64,000 bases of DNA from CAYUEN01 sp964443745 (GTDB lineage: Bacteria > Campylobacterota > Campylobacteria > Campylobacterales > QNZT01), in the NCBI GenBank assembly GCA_964443745.1, contig CAYUEN010000004.1, positions 1 through 64,000 on the forward strand, written 5' to 3'. The translations under genes were made by a program, and so were the position numbers. The notes below the pieces were generated by a model. The model saw only the letters and a list, made by a program, of their open reading frames with translations, had not been told where the DNA came from and did no database searches. Below, in pieces: positions 17,144 through 25,510 of the stretch. Position 1 is the stretch's first letter, and every line of letters starts with the position of its first letter.

Positions 17144-18694
17144 TTAGTGGTAAATGAGACGTAGTATACCAAGAGCGAAAAGAATCGATGCGAAAAGTTG
17201 TAGATCATGATTTAACAAGAGAGTGAAAATGGCTCCGAGTATCAAAACGACTCCCGATACGATCGGTTTGAGATAGTTTTGCAACTCCTTGGAAAGCCAC
17301 TCCAGTTGAGGCGTGGAAAGCTGGACGCTCAACTCTCCCTCGCTTGCGAGCTTGAAGGTATTTTTGATCTCCCTGATCGTGAAAGGGACCGATTTGAATT
17401 CGTCGATCAGCGTTTCGACGATCGACTCCTGCGCACCCAGCGCACGGGGGATGTTTTTTTGTAAAATAGGCAAAATATCCTTGATACCGTTGAAATTTTC
17501 GATATAGGTGGTGCCCAACCCCTCGATGATCGCACTGACTCTCAAGACGTAGATTGCTTCCTGCGGTAGCTTGAATGGAAAATTGCGCGTGGTGGCGAGG
17601 ACTTCGAAGGCGAGATTTTGCATACTCATCGCATCCAGCGATTCGTTGGAGAAGATATCGAACATCCGTTCGGTAAATTCGGCCAGTTCCGCTTTGGGCG
17701 CTTCGTAGGCGATCGTACCGAGCTTCTTGTTGGCGGCGACGTAGAGTTCGTAATCCCGCTCGTGGGCGGCTTTGATCAGCTCGATGATCGCAATGCGGGT
17801 TTGGTTGGGAATCCGTTTGACCATGCCAAAATCGAGCAAAATCAACTCGCCTCCCGGATCGACCAGTAGATTGCCCGGATGAGGGTCCGCGTGGAAATAG
17901 CCGCGTATGAGCATCTGTTCGGTATAGAAATAGACCAACTTCTCGATGAGCGGGCGAAAATCGATATTCGCATTTTCGAGCGCTTTCTTGTCGTCGAATC
18001 GAAATCCCTCTTCGAAACTCATCACCAGCGCGTCGTCGCTGCAGAGGTCTTCGAACGGGACGGGAAACTTTATCCCGCTGTCGTGGTAGACTTCGGAAAA
18101 TTTCTTGAGGTTTTCGAGCTCCTGGCGCATACTCACCTCTTGCATAATCATCGAAGAAAACTCCGCTATCACCGCTTCGATGGAGTTTTTGGTGTAGAAG
18201 GAAAAAAGCGGTTTGAAGAGAGAGTTGAAAAAATTGAGAATGGCGATATCGGCCCGTACCTGTTCGAGGATACCCAGGCGCCTGAGTTTGACCGCTACTT
18301 TGCCGCCCTCTTTCAGCCAGGCGACATGCACCTGCCCGATCGAAGCGGCGGCGATGGGGTGGGATTCGAACTTTGAAAAGGGATCTTTGCGATCAAACGC
18401 CTTTTCGTAGACCTCTTCGAACGACGGGGGATCCATAGGAGGGAGTTCGTCATGTAAGGATTTGAGCTCCGAAAGGTATGCCGGCGTGAAAAAGTCGGCC
18501 CGGGTCGCCAGTACCTGGGCGAGCTTGATGAAGCTGGCGCCGAGTTTTACGATCGCCTCTTTAAGCGCGACAGGAGAAAGGGGAGGGATTAGCATGAAGC
18601 GCTCTTTTCGCTTGATGACCAGAAAGAGGGTGAGCAGAAATCGGAAAACCAGCCAGATTCGCAACGGAGAGTAGAGTTGGAAAGTGCGTTTCAT
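17144..18694 (-). CDS. UbiB/AarF-type protein kinase-like ATPase
   Basis: A 516-residue member of the ABC1/ADCK/UbiB family, which supports quinone synthesis or lipid handling at the inner membrane. Seen in order: the family N-terminal motif FIKLAQ (residues 56-60, where most members have KxGQ), the alanine-rich nucleotide loop AAASIGQVH, the lysine in VAVKLRR, the catalytic loop HADPHPGNLL and LLDFGMVKR. Two membrane helices close the C-terminus. I start at ATG 18694; a TTG ten codons upstream is possible. Campylobacterota use menaquinone, so a link to quinone biosynthesis or transport is inferred. Confidence 0.9.
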   Translation of the reverse strand: MKRTFQLYSPLRIWLVFRFLLTLFLVIKRKERFMLIPPLSPVALKEAIVKLGASFIKLAQVLATRADFFTPAYLSELKSLHDELPPMDPPSFEEVYEKAFDRKDPFSKFESHPIAAASIGQVHVAWLKEGGKVAVKLRRLGILEQVRADIAILNFFNSLFKPLFSFYTKNSIEAVIAEFSSMIMQEVSMRQELENLKKFSEVYHDSGIKFPVPFEDLCSDDALVMSFEEGFRFDDKKALENANIDFRPLIEKLVYFYTEQMLIRGYFHADPHPGNLLVDPGGELILLDFGMVKRIPNQTRIAIIELIKAAHERDYELYVAANKKLGTIAYEAPKAELAEFTERMFDIFSNESLDAMSMQNLAFEVLATTRNFPFKLPQEAIYVLRVSAIIEGLGTTYIENFNGIKDILPILQKNIPRALGAQESIVETLIDEFKSVPFTIREIKNTFKLASEGELSVQLSTPQLEWLSKELQNYLKPIVSGVVLILGAIFTLLLNHDLQLFASILFALGILRLIYH

Positions 18695-18814
18695 AACGAC
18701 ATTGTATCCAAATTTTGACGACAAATTGTCTCTTCGTTTTTCCTTGGGAGATTTTTCATAAGCGGCTCTTATCCCAAATAGTATAGAATACGGAAAATAT
18801 CCAAAGGATAGAAG

Positions 18815-19732
18815 ATGTTCCGATCCCTCTTAAAACTTCTCCTGCTGTTGACGATGTTCGCCGCGACCGACGGGTTCGGTGCGCAACCGGATATCTCCAC
18901 ACTCTACGAGACGCGACTCGCTCCCGCCTACGAAAAACTCGCTCCTTTAAAGGACGAGGCCGCCAAACGCAAGAAGTATTACATCTTTTTGGCGCTCGCG
19001 GCGCTCGTTCTCTTTGTATTGGCGGTGAAATTTCTCCAGTTGCGCGGTGCGATCGCCGTGATCCTTATCGTCGCGGCGGCCATCACGTATCTAAAAAAGA
19101 GCGAACCCCTCGTTTCGCGCTATCAGGAGAAATTCAAAGAGGAGATCCTCACTCCGATCGCCGAAAGCGTCGGCGGATATCGCTTCACCAAGGGGACGAT
19201 GAGCCCGGAAGATTTGAAACGAAGCCGTTTCTTCGGCCCCTCCGTGGAGGTTTTTCGGGCTAGCGATCTCTATACGGGCGATGGGGTGCGGTTTGGATAT
19301 CTGCATATCGACTTCAACACCAAGGAGAACGAGGCGGCCGAACGGTTCGACGACAATGTCTTCGACGGAATCATGATCGAAATCGACCGCCCCAACACGC
19401 AGCGGGGGGTGATGATAGGCAGGAAACTCGCGGATGCCGTCGCTTTGCAGAATCTTTCGATGCGGGAGTTTTTCGCCGATATGAAACGTGCCGGAGAAAA
19501 AGGGGGGTATTCGCTTTTCGGGGAAGTGGACGAGAAAGCGCTCGAGAAGATGGAAGCGTTTTCCGATATGCCGGTGGGGGTTTCGTTTCAGAAAGACAAA
19601 ACCTACATCCTGCTCTATACGGGAGGCGATCCGCTGGCGGCGGATCCTCTGGAGAATTTCGATCTGAAGAAGGCGCGTCGCTATGCCGAAACCTTTCGGA
19701 GCGTACAACGTCTGATCGAAACGTTCCGATGA
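18815..19732 (+). CDS. DUF3137 family membrane protein
   Basis: A 305-residue protein: signal-like segment (residues 3-21), a helical linker, two adjacent membrane helices (about residues 54-92) and a C-terminal soluble beta-rich domain. The latter shows the DUF3137 pattern, with SRFFGPSVEVFRASDLYTGD followed by VRFGYLHIDF and FDGIMIEIDR. The family has no known function. The ATG at 18815 has AAAGGATAG upstream. It is divergent from ubiB and lies before flgR, in the place where Campylobacter carries flgP and flgQ; it is not related to these. Confidence 0.75.
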   Translation: MFRSLLKLLLLLTMFAATDGFGAQPDISTLYETRLAPAYEKLAPLKDEAAKRKKYYIFLALAALVLFVLAVKFLQLRGAIAVILIVAAAITYLKKSEPLVSRYQEKFKEEILTPIAESVGGYRFTKGTMSPEDLKRSRFFGPSVEVFRASDLYTGDGVRFGYLHIDFNTKENEAAERFDDNVFDGIMIEIDRPNTQRGVMIGRKLADAVALQNLSMREFFADMKRAGEKGGYSLFGEVDEKALEKMEAFSDMPVGVSFQKDKTYILLYTGGDPLAADPLENFDLKKARRYAETFRSVQRLIETFR

Positions 19733-19814
19733 GCGTTTATAAGATCGTCTCTTGCATCGAATATCCGGAAGTGCCGGGCTTGCGTCCTATGCACTGCTTT
19801 TAATGATCTTCTGC

Positions 19815-19820
19815 TAAAAT
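19815..19820 (+). promoter_or_regulatory. Possible -10 element for flgR
   Basis: TAAAAT in TGCTAAAATATCC, 27 bases before the flgR ATG, similar in sequence and spacing to the element before gyrA. Confidence 0.35.
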
Positions 19821-19847
19821 ATCCCTTATTTCAACCCAAGGCAGCGT

Positions 19848-21206
19848 ATGAAGATCGCCATCGTAGAAGACGATATCAATATGAGAAAATCGCTCGAGAT
19901 CGCTCTGAAAGAGTATCCCGAGTTTAAAATCGTCGCCTTCAAGAGCGCGACCGACGCCCTCAAAAAGCTGGATGAAAGCTTCGATGTGATCGTCACCGAT
20001 ATCACGATGCCCAAAATGGACGGAATCGAGTTCATCCGACGACTTCCTTTCAAAAGCAATATCATCATTATGACCGGCAACGCCACCCTCTCCAGAGCGG
20101 TGGATGCGATGCGGCTGGGTGTGAAGGATTTTCTGACCAAACCTTTCGAGATCGAAACGCTGGTGACCGCGATCAGACGTACGGCGGAGGTCTCCCGCAT
20201 CGAAAGCGAACACGAAAAGCGCTCTCTTATCAAGGATAGAAGAGTCGGCAAGCCCGATACGCGCGAAGTGAAAATAGAGCGCCGAAAAAAAGGAAGTGAT
20301 CGCAGAAAGAAGTTTTTCGGCCACTCGCCCGCACTGGAGAGGATCCTGGCTCTGTTGAAAAAGGCGGCGACGACCGACGCTACCGTTATGTTGTTGGGTG
20401 AAAGCGGTGTGGGCAAAGAGCTTTTCGCAAGATTTCTGCACGAACACTCCGACCGTTACGCCGCACCTTTCGTGCCGATCAACATGGCCGCTATACCTGA
20501 AAATCTGCTCGAGAGCGAACTCTTCGGGTATGAAAAGGGCGCGTTCACCGACGCGACGGCGGCGAAAAAGGGGCTTTTCGAGATCGCCAACAGAGGAACC
20601 CTCTTTCTGGATGAGATCGGAGAGATGCCCATGAGTCTGCAGGCGAAACTTCTGCGGGTTTTACAGGAGCGTGAAATCGTCAGGGTCGGAGGTACCAAGC
20701 CGATCAAAATCGACGTTCGGATCGTCTCCGCGACCAATGCGGACATTCTCGAAAAGATCGCCGACAAAGCGTTTCGGGAAGATCTCTACTACCGCCTCAA
20801 TACGATTCCTGTCAAAATCCCTCCGCTTAGGGAGCGAAAGGAGGAGATCGTAGATATCGCCTCCGAATATCTCTATCGGGTATGTAGAAAATACGAGATT
20901 TCCTACAAACGGCTCAGTGACGAGGCCCAAAACGCGCTGCTCTCCTACGACTGGCCCGGAAATATTCGCGAACTCCTCTCGGTGGTGGAGCGTGCCGCGA
21001 TTTTGAGTGAAGGGGAGACAATTACGGCGGAAGATCTCTTTTTGGAGAGCCGCCGCCCTCAAAAGAGTATCGCGTCGATGGAGAAGGAGTTGATCGAAGA
21101 GATACTCGCGGAGACGGCGTACGATCTGACCGAAGCGGCGAAGATGCTAGGTATGAGCAAAGCCAATCTCGAAAAAAAAATCAAAAAATATCGAATTGAG
21201 GTGTAA
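19848..21206 (+). CDS. flgR: Sigma-54-dependent response regulator FlgR
   Basis: A 452-residue NtrC-family activator. The receiver domain has EDD at residues 7-9, phospho-acceptor D51 (VTDITMPKMDG) and K98 (LTKPF). A basic linker (KDRR, ERRKK) leads to the AAA+ domain with Walker A GESGVGKE (184-190), the sigma-54 contact loop GAFTDA (231-236), Walker B TLFLDEIGEM and arginine fingers in FREDLYYRL. A Fis-like helix-turn-helix ends the protein, here complete. In Campylobacter, FlgR with kinase FlgS switches on middle flagellar genes, and asd follows flgR as here. Other NtrC-type roles remain possible. Confidence 0.85.
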   Translation: MKIAIVEDDINMRKSLEIALKEYPEFKIVAFKSATDALKKLDESFDVIVTDITMPKMDGIEFIRRLPFKSNIIIMTGNATLSRAVDAMRLGVKDFLTKPFEIETLVTAIRRTAEVSRIESEHEKRSLIKDRRVGKPDTREVKIERRKKGSDRRKKFFGHSPALERILALLKKAATTDATVMLLGESGVGKELFARFLHEHSDRYAAPFVPINMAAIPENLLESELFGYEKGAFTDATAAKKGLFEIANRGTLFLDEIGEMPMSLQAKLLRVLQEREIVRVGGTKPIKIDVRIVSATNADILEKIADKAFREDLYYRLNTIPVKIPPLRERKEEIVDIASEYLYRVCRKYEISYKRLSDEAQNALLSYDWPGNIRELLSVVERAAILSEGETITAEDLFLESRRPQKSIASMEKELIEEILAETAYDLTEAAKMLGMSKANLEKKIKKYRIEV

Positions 21207-21208
21207 GA

Positions 21209-22240
21209 ATGAGAAGATTCAATGTCGCCGTCGTGGGTGCCACGGGAGCGGTGGGTGAAGAGTTCTATCGGCTTTTCGAAGAGTACGATTTTCCGATCGC
21301 GAAATTGGTTCCGCTGGCGAGTAGTCGCAGTGTCGGCAAGTCGATCGAGTTTCGCGGTGAACAGATCGATGTCAAGGAGTTGACCGCAACGGTTTTCGAG
21401 GAGGAGGATATCCAGATCGCTTTCTTCAGTGCCGGTGGAAGCGTATCCGAAAAATTCGCCGAATACGCCGTCGAAGCGGGAGCGGTGGTAATCGACAATA
21501 CGAGTTTTTTCCGGATGGATCCCGATGTTCCGTTGGTCGTTCCCGAAGTCAATCCGCAGGATATTCGTCTTTGGAGAGAGCGCGGTATCATCGCCAACCC
21601 CAACTGCTCCACGATCCAGATGGTGCAGGCGCTCAAAGCGTTGGACGATCTCTACGGGATCGAACGTGTCGACGTGAGTACCTATCAGGCCGTCAGCGGC
21701 GCGGGAAAGGCCGGTATGGAGGAGCTTGTCAGGCAGATGCAGGATTTTTTCGCGTTTCGGCTGGACGAAAGCGCACACGAAGCCTTCCCCCATCAGATCG
21801 CGCTCAATGTCATTCCGCAGGTGGATGTGGCGATGCCCAACGGATTTACCAAAGAGGAGATGAAGATGGTCAACGAGACCCGCAAAATTCTCCACAAAGA
21901 TATCGAAGTCGCGGCCACATGTGTGCGGGTTCCGGTGTTGCGAAGCCACAGCGAATCGATCACCGTCACTTTCGCCCCCGATATCTACGTCGATTTGGAT
22001 GAGGTGCGGCGCGCGTTCAGGGAGTTCGAACATCTAAATGTCATCGACAATCTCGAAAAAGGCGAATATCCGATGCCCACCATCGCGACCGATACCGACT
22101 TGACGTATGTGGGGCGTATCCGCAAGGATCTTTTTCGCGACAATATCCTCCACTTCTGGAACGTCGCCGATCAGGTGCGCGTAGGCGCGGCGACCAATGC
22201 GTTGCGCATCGCGCAAAAATGGATAGAGTTGGAGGAGTAG
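21209..22240 (+). CDS. asd: Aspartate-semialdehyde dehydrogenase
   Basis: Asd makes aspartate semialdehyde from aspartyl phosphate with NADPH, the branch point to lysine/diaminopimelate, threonine and methionine. The Rossmann motif GATGAVGEEFYRLF lies at the N-terminus. The catalytic cysteine is C133 in NPNCST, with further family motifs IDNTSFFRMD, SGAGKAGMEEL, NVIPQ and RVPVLRSHSE. The 343-residue length is usual. Only 2 bases separate it from flgR and 2 from the YqhA-like gene, so it belongs to a flgR-asd-yqhA-hemE operon. Confidence 0.96.
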   Translation: MRRFNVAVVGATGAVGEEFYRLFEEYDFPIAKLVPLASSRSVGKSIEFRGEQIDVKELTATVFEEEDIQIAFFSAGGSVSEKFAEYAVEAGAVVIDNTSFFRMDPDVPLVVPEVNPQDIRLWRERGIIANPNCSTIQMVQALKALDDLYGIERVDVSTYQAVSGAGKAGMEELVRQMQDFFAFRLDESAHEAFPHQIALNVIPQVDVAMPNGFTKEEMKMVNETRKILHKDIEVAATCVRVPVLRSHSESITVTFAPDIYVDLDEVRRAFREFEHLNVIDNLEKGEYPMPTIATDTDLTYVGRIRKDLFRDNILHFWNVADQVRVGAATNALRIAQKWIELEE

Positions 22241-22242
22241 CG

Positions 22243-22758
22243 ATGCAACTTTTGGAAAAGATATTCGAAAATTTTCTCTGGAACGGTCGGCTTTTCATTC
22301 TGCTGGCCGTTATTTTCGGAATGGCCGGTGCGGTGATTCTCTTTGTCGTGGCGAGTGTCGATATCTACGAAATCGCACTCAAGACCGCCGATGTCTATCT
22401 GAGCCACCACCATCCGGAGGGGTTTCATGAGATGGTGGTCAGCGCGATCATCGGAGCGGTCGACCTCTATCTGATCGCGGTGGTGATGCTGATCTTCAGT
22501 TTCGGCCTCTACGAACTCTTCATCTCCGAGATCGATCCGGCCAAACACTCCGGAGCTTCTCAGATACTCGAGATTCACTCTCTGGACCAGCTCAAGGACA
22601 AACTGGCCAAAGTGATCGTGATGGTTCTGGTCGTCAGTTTTTTCAAAAGGGTGCTCCATACCGAATACAACGGCGCGCTCGAAATGCTCTATTTTGCCGG
22701 TTCGATTCTCGCTCTGGCGGTGGGGCTCTACTATTTGCACAAAGAAGGAGACCACTAA
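22243..22758 (+). CDS. YqhA (UPF0114) family membrane protein
   Basis: A 171-residue inner membrane protein with about four hydrophobic segments. The YqhA pattern is visible as ENFLWNGRLFILLAV near the N-terminus and AVDLYLIAVVMLIFSFGLYE with the conserved LFISEIDPA after it. Function is unknown. The ATG at 22243 follows GGAGGAG; the in-frame ATG eight codons earlier is inside asd. It ends directly before the hemE start, one base after another, so translation of both is probably coupled. Confidence 0.82.
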   Translation: MQLLEKIFENFLWNGRLFILLAVIFGMAGAVILFVVASVDIYEIALKTADVYLSHHHPEGFHEMVVSAIIGAVDLYLIAVVMLIFSFGLYELFISEIDPAKHSGASQILEIHSLDQLKDKLAKVIVMVLVVSFFKRVLHTEYNGALEMLYFAGSILALAVGLYYLHKEGDH

Positions 22759-23787
22759 ATGATATTCGTGGATGCATGTTTTGGAAAGAAGACCCCCTAT
22801 ACGCCGGTTTGGATGATGCGCCAGGCGGGCCGCTATCTGCCCGAATATATGGAAGTACGTGAGAAAGCGGGAAATTTTCTCAATCTCTGTCACAATCCCG
22901 AAATGGCGGCGGAGGTGACGCTGCAACCGGTCGATATCGTGGGTGTCGACGCGGCTATTTTGTTCAGCGACATTCTTGTCGTTCCCAACGAAATGGGAAT
23001 GCATCTGGATTTCGTCAAAGGCGAAGGGCCGGTCTTTTCGGATCCGGTTCGCGACGAGGCTTCGATCGAAGCGCTTCTTGGCGGCGAGGAGGCCGCCGCG
23101 AGACTCACCTATGTCTACGAAACGATCAAGCTGGTGCGTGAAAAACTTGCGGACGAAAAGGCGCTGATCGGCTTTACCGGTGCGCCGTGGACATTGGCGA
23201 CGTATATGGTGGAGGGGCAGGGAACGAAAACCTACAATATCGTCAAAAAGATGCTTTATACGCAGCCAGATCTGATGCATACGCTGATGGCGAAAGTGAC
23301 CGAAGTGGTCAAACACTACCTCGAAAAGCAGATCGAAGCGGGGGTGGATGTCGTGCAGATTTTCGACAGCTGGGCGGCCGCGATCGAAAAATCGAAATAT
23401 CTGGAGTTCAGTTGGTACTACATCAAGGAGATTTGCAGCTATATCAAAAAAAGACATCCCCATATACCGATCATCGTCTTTCCCAAAGGGATCCCTGGCT
23501 ATCTGGACGATCTGGACGGTGAATTCGACGTTTTCGGTGTCGACTGGAGTACGCCGATGGCGTTGGCGAAAGAGAAGCTGGGTGATCGTTACGTATTGCA
23601 GGGGAATATGGAGCCGTGTCGACTCTATTCGAAAGATGCGACCTACGAGTGCGTCACCTCCATCGCCGAGACGATGAGAGAGGGGCGCCACATTTTCAAT
23701 CTCGGTCATGGAATATTGCCGGACGTACCGGTAGAAAACGCCAAATACTTCGTTTCGCTCTGCAAAGAGGTTTCAAAAAGAGGATAG
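22759..23787 (+). CDS. hemE: Uroporphyrinogen decarboxylase
   Basis: HemE removes four carboxyl groups from uroporphyrinogen III to make coproporphyrinogen III in haem synthesis. The 342-residue length fits. Seen are the N-terminal signature PVWMMRQAGRYLPEY (substrate-binding arginine), the ILFSDILVVP aspartate region, GFTGAPWTLATYMVEG, FDSWAA and the C-terminal HILPD-type segment NLGHGILPDVPVEN. The ATG at 22759 follows AGAAGGAGA. A hairpin overlaps its stop codon. Haem demand fits the cytochromes elsewhere in the window. Confidence 0.97.
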   Translation: MIFVDACFGKKTPYTPVWMMRQAGRYLPEYMEVREKAGNFLNLCHNPEMAAEVTLQPVDIVGVDAAILFSDILVVPNEMGMHLDFVKGEGPVFSDPVRDEASIEALLGGEEAAARLTYVYETIKLVREKLADEKALIGFTGAPWTLATYMVEGQGTKTYNIVKKMLYTQPDLMHTLMAKVTEVVKHYLEKQIEAGVDVVQIFDSWAAAIEKSKYLEFSWYYIKEICSYIKKRHPHIPIIVFPKGIPGYLDDLDGEFDVFGVDWSTPMALAKEKLGDRYVLQGNMEPCRLYSKDATYECVTSIAETMREGRHIFNLGHGILPDVPVENAKYFVSLCKEVSKRG

Positions 23788-23804
23788 GAGCCGGTTTCGC
23801 TCCT
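23786..23804 (+). terminator. Weak hairpin terminator after hemE
   Basis: AGGAGC-CGGTTTC-GCTCCT, a six-pair stem overlapping the hemE stop codon and followed only by CTTTAG. A second small stem, CGCACCC-TTTT-GGGTGTG, lies at 23823-23840. Confidence 0.45.
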
Positions 23805-23918
23805 CTTTAGGGATGAAATGGTCGCACCCTTTTGGGTGTGGCGCCAAAATCCGACTCAAATCGCAATCGGCTTATTTATGGATCGGACCGTTTTCATACG
23901 CCAAAAGCGCCACTTCGC

Positions 23919-23924
23919 TATAAT
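23919..23924 (+). promoter_or_regulatory. -10 element for the Crp-family regulator gene
   Basis: A consensus TATAAT (GCTATAATCC) 32 bases before the regulator ATG at 23957, within the 169-base spacer after hemE. Confidence 0.55.
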
Positions 23925-23956
23925 CCTACCAGATCACAAGAAAGCGAAAAATATCC

Positions 23957-24634
23957 ATGCTCCAACTCAAAAAGATAGACCCTTTCGAGAATCTCGGCGA
24001 AACGCTTATCGAAGAGATCAATCGTCTGGGCGTCATTCGCCGCTATCCGAAAAATATGCCGGCTATGAACAGCGACGAGACTCTCGAACACTTCTATATC
24101 ATCCTCGCCGGACGCATCAAAGTCTATCGGTTCAATCCCGTAAAAAATCGTGAGCAAACGCTCTATCTTCTAGGACATGGCGACATGTTCGACGTATTGA
24201 CCGTGCTCGATCGGCGTGTGCATGAGGTGATGACGACAGCGCTTGAGGATTCGGAAGTGCTGCAGCTTCCGATCGAAAAGATACGCGAGTGGATCGATAC
24301 CAATCCGGCGTTCAATCGCGCGTTTTTTCCCTATATGGCAAAACAGATGCGCCAGATCGAGGAGCTTGCGACCGATCTTTCGCTCTATGATACCTCTACG
24401 AGACTGATGAAGCTGATATTGAAAAACCTCGATACCAAAAATCCGCTCTCTCATCCGGGACTTTTGCATAAACTTTCGCATGATGAACTCGCTTCCATGA
24501 TCGGCACCGTACGTCATGTCGTCAACCGCCATCTTCAGCAGTTGAAAAAAGAGGGTATTCTCGATATCGAACGAAAGAAACTGGCCGTAAACAGTGTCGA
24601 AAAATTGTTACAAAAGGTTGAAAGTGAATATTGA
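23957..24634 (+). CDS. Crp/Fnr family transcription regulator
   Basis: A 225-residue regulator. The cyclic-nucleotide-binding-like beta roll covers residues 20-120 (FYIILAGRIKVYRF, LLGHGDMFDV), a long dimerisation helix follows (MAKQMRQIEELATDL), and the winged helix-turn-helix reads LSHDELASMIGTVRHVVNRHLQQL. No N-terminal cysteine cluster is seen, so it is not an oxygen sensor of the FNR type; it may sense nitric oxide, nitrite or haem as in NssR/DNR members. The start of the CorA gene overlaps its end, which makes metal transport one possible target. Confidence 0.88.
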   Translation: MLQLKKIDPFENLGETLIEEINRLGVIRRYPKNMPAMNSDETLEHFYIILAGRIKVYRFNPVKNREQTLYLLGHGDMFDVLTVLDRRVHEVMTTALEDSEVLQLPIEKIREWIDTNPAFNRAFFPYMAKQMRQIEELATDLSLYDTSTRLMKLILKNLDTKNPLSHPGLLHKLSHDELASMIGTVRHVVNRHLQQLKKEGILDIERKKLAVNSVEKLLQKVESEY

Positions 24635-25424
24635 TCCCCATCTACTGGAAGATATAGAAAATCCCGACCATCCGTCCGACTTCGTACCGGGTGAGGGGTA
24701 TGCGGTATTGGTACTGAGATTGCCCGAAATATCCAAGGATGACATCTCCGCCGTATCGTATGCGTTCGTCGTGGAGGGGGAGAGTTGTTACTGTTTCGAC
24801 CGAAAAGGGAAGGAACTGGAGAGGATGGGCGATCTTACCGATCTGGACGATTTTCTCGATGCCAAGACGGAAAAACTGATCAAAGATATACAGCGTTATC
24901 ATTACGAGATCGAGATGTTGGAAGAGTCGCTTTACGAGGAGCGTTTCGGAAACGACTTCATGCAGCGGTGGCTCTCCTACAAAAAAGATGTCTCTCTCAT
25001 ACATCGATTGATGTTTCATGCCGCACTTTCGTTCGAACTTTTCATTACGCATCACAAACGCGTGCAAGCCTATCGCTTTGAAGAGCTGGCGTACGCCGAT
25101 TTGTACGAACATATGGTTCGGGTTCGCGACCTTGCCAAAGCGGCGATGGAGAAGTTGGATAACCTCTACGACTTCTATCGTGCCAAAGTCGACGAGCGCA
25201 TGAACCGCAATGTCTACTACCTGACGATCATCTCGGGTATATTTTTGCCGTTGACTCTCGCGACAGGCTTTTTCGGGATGAATACCGGCGGGCTTCCTTG
25301 GACCGACGATCCGTACGGTACGGCCAAAGTGATCGCCATTTCGATTGTGTTGGAGCTTCTTTTTATCCTCCCTTTTATCTTCATAAATAGGCAAAAAATC
25401 AAAAAATTTCAACGAAACCGATAG
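24624..25424 (+). CDS. CorA family divalent metal transporter
   Basis: A 266-residue member of the CorA/ZntB family, pentameric inner membrane channels for magnesium, nickel, cobalt or zinc. A cytoplasmic alpha/beta and long-helix region precedes two C-terminal membrane helices; the selectivity signature GMN is present as GFFGMNTGGLPW at about residue 212. It is shorter than E. coli CorA (about 316). The GTG start at 24624 has AAAAGG upstream and overlaps the regulator gene by 11 bases. The C-terminus is basic as usual (QKIKKFQRNR). Metal preference cannot be read from the sequence. Confidence 0.9.
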   Translation: MNIDPHLLEDIENPDHPSDFVPGEGYAVLVLRLPEISKDDISAVSYAFVVEGESCYCFDRKGKELERMGDLTDLDDFLDAKTEKLIKDIQRYHYEIEMLEESLYEERFGNDFMQRWLSYKKDVSLIHRLMFHAALSFELFITHHKRVQAYRFEELAYADLYEHMVRVRDLAKAAMEKLDNLYDFYRAKVDERMNRNVYYLTIISGIFLPLTLATGFFGMNTGGLPWTDDPYGTAKVIAISIVLELLFILPFIFINRQKIKKFQRNR

Positions 25425-25459
25425 TTTTACTACTTAAGTAGCAGAAAACTTGAGTGAAT

Positions 25460-25465
25460 TATACT
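25460..25465 (+). promoter_or_regulatory. Probable -10 element for the yfdX gene
   Basis: TATACT (with TAAAAT overlapping directly after it) about 45 bases before the ATG at 25511, in an AT-rich 86-base spacer. Confidence 0.4.
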
Positions 25466-25510
25466 AAAATTCTTTCGTGTAACAAATATTTTGACGAAAG
25501 AAGACAGAAC

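Noticed and set aside
22171..23709. Long minus-strand open frame over hemE
   Set aside because: HemE is certain by motifs; the opposite frame is rich in His, Arg and Phe, as expected from the complement of a conserved gene.
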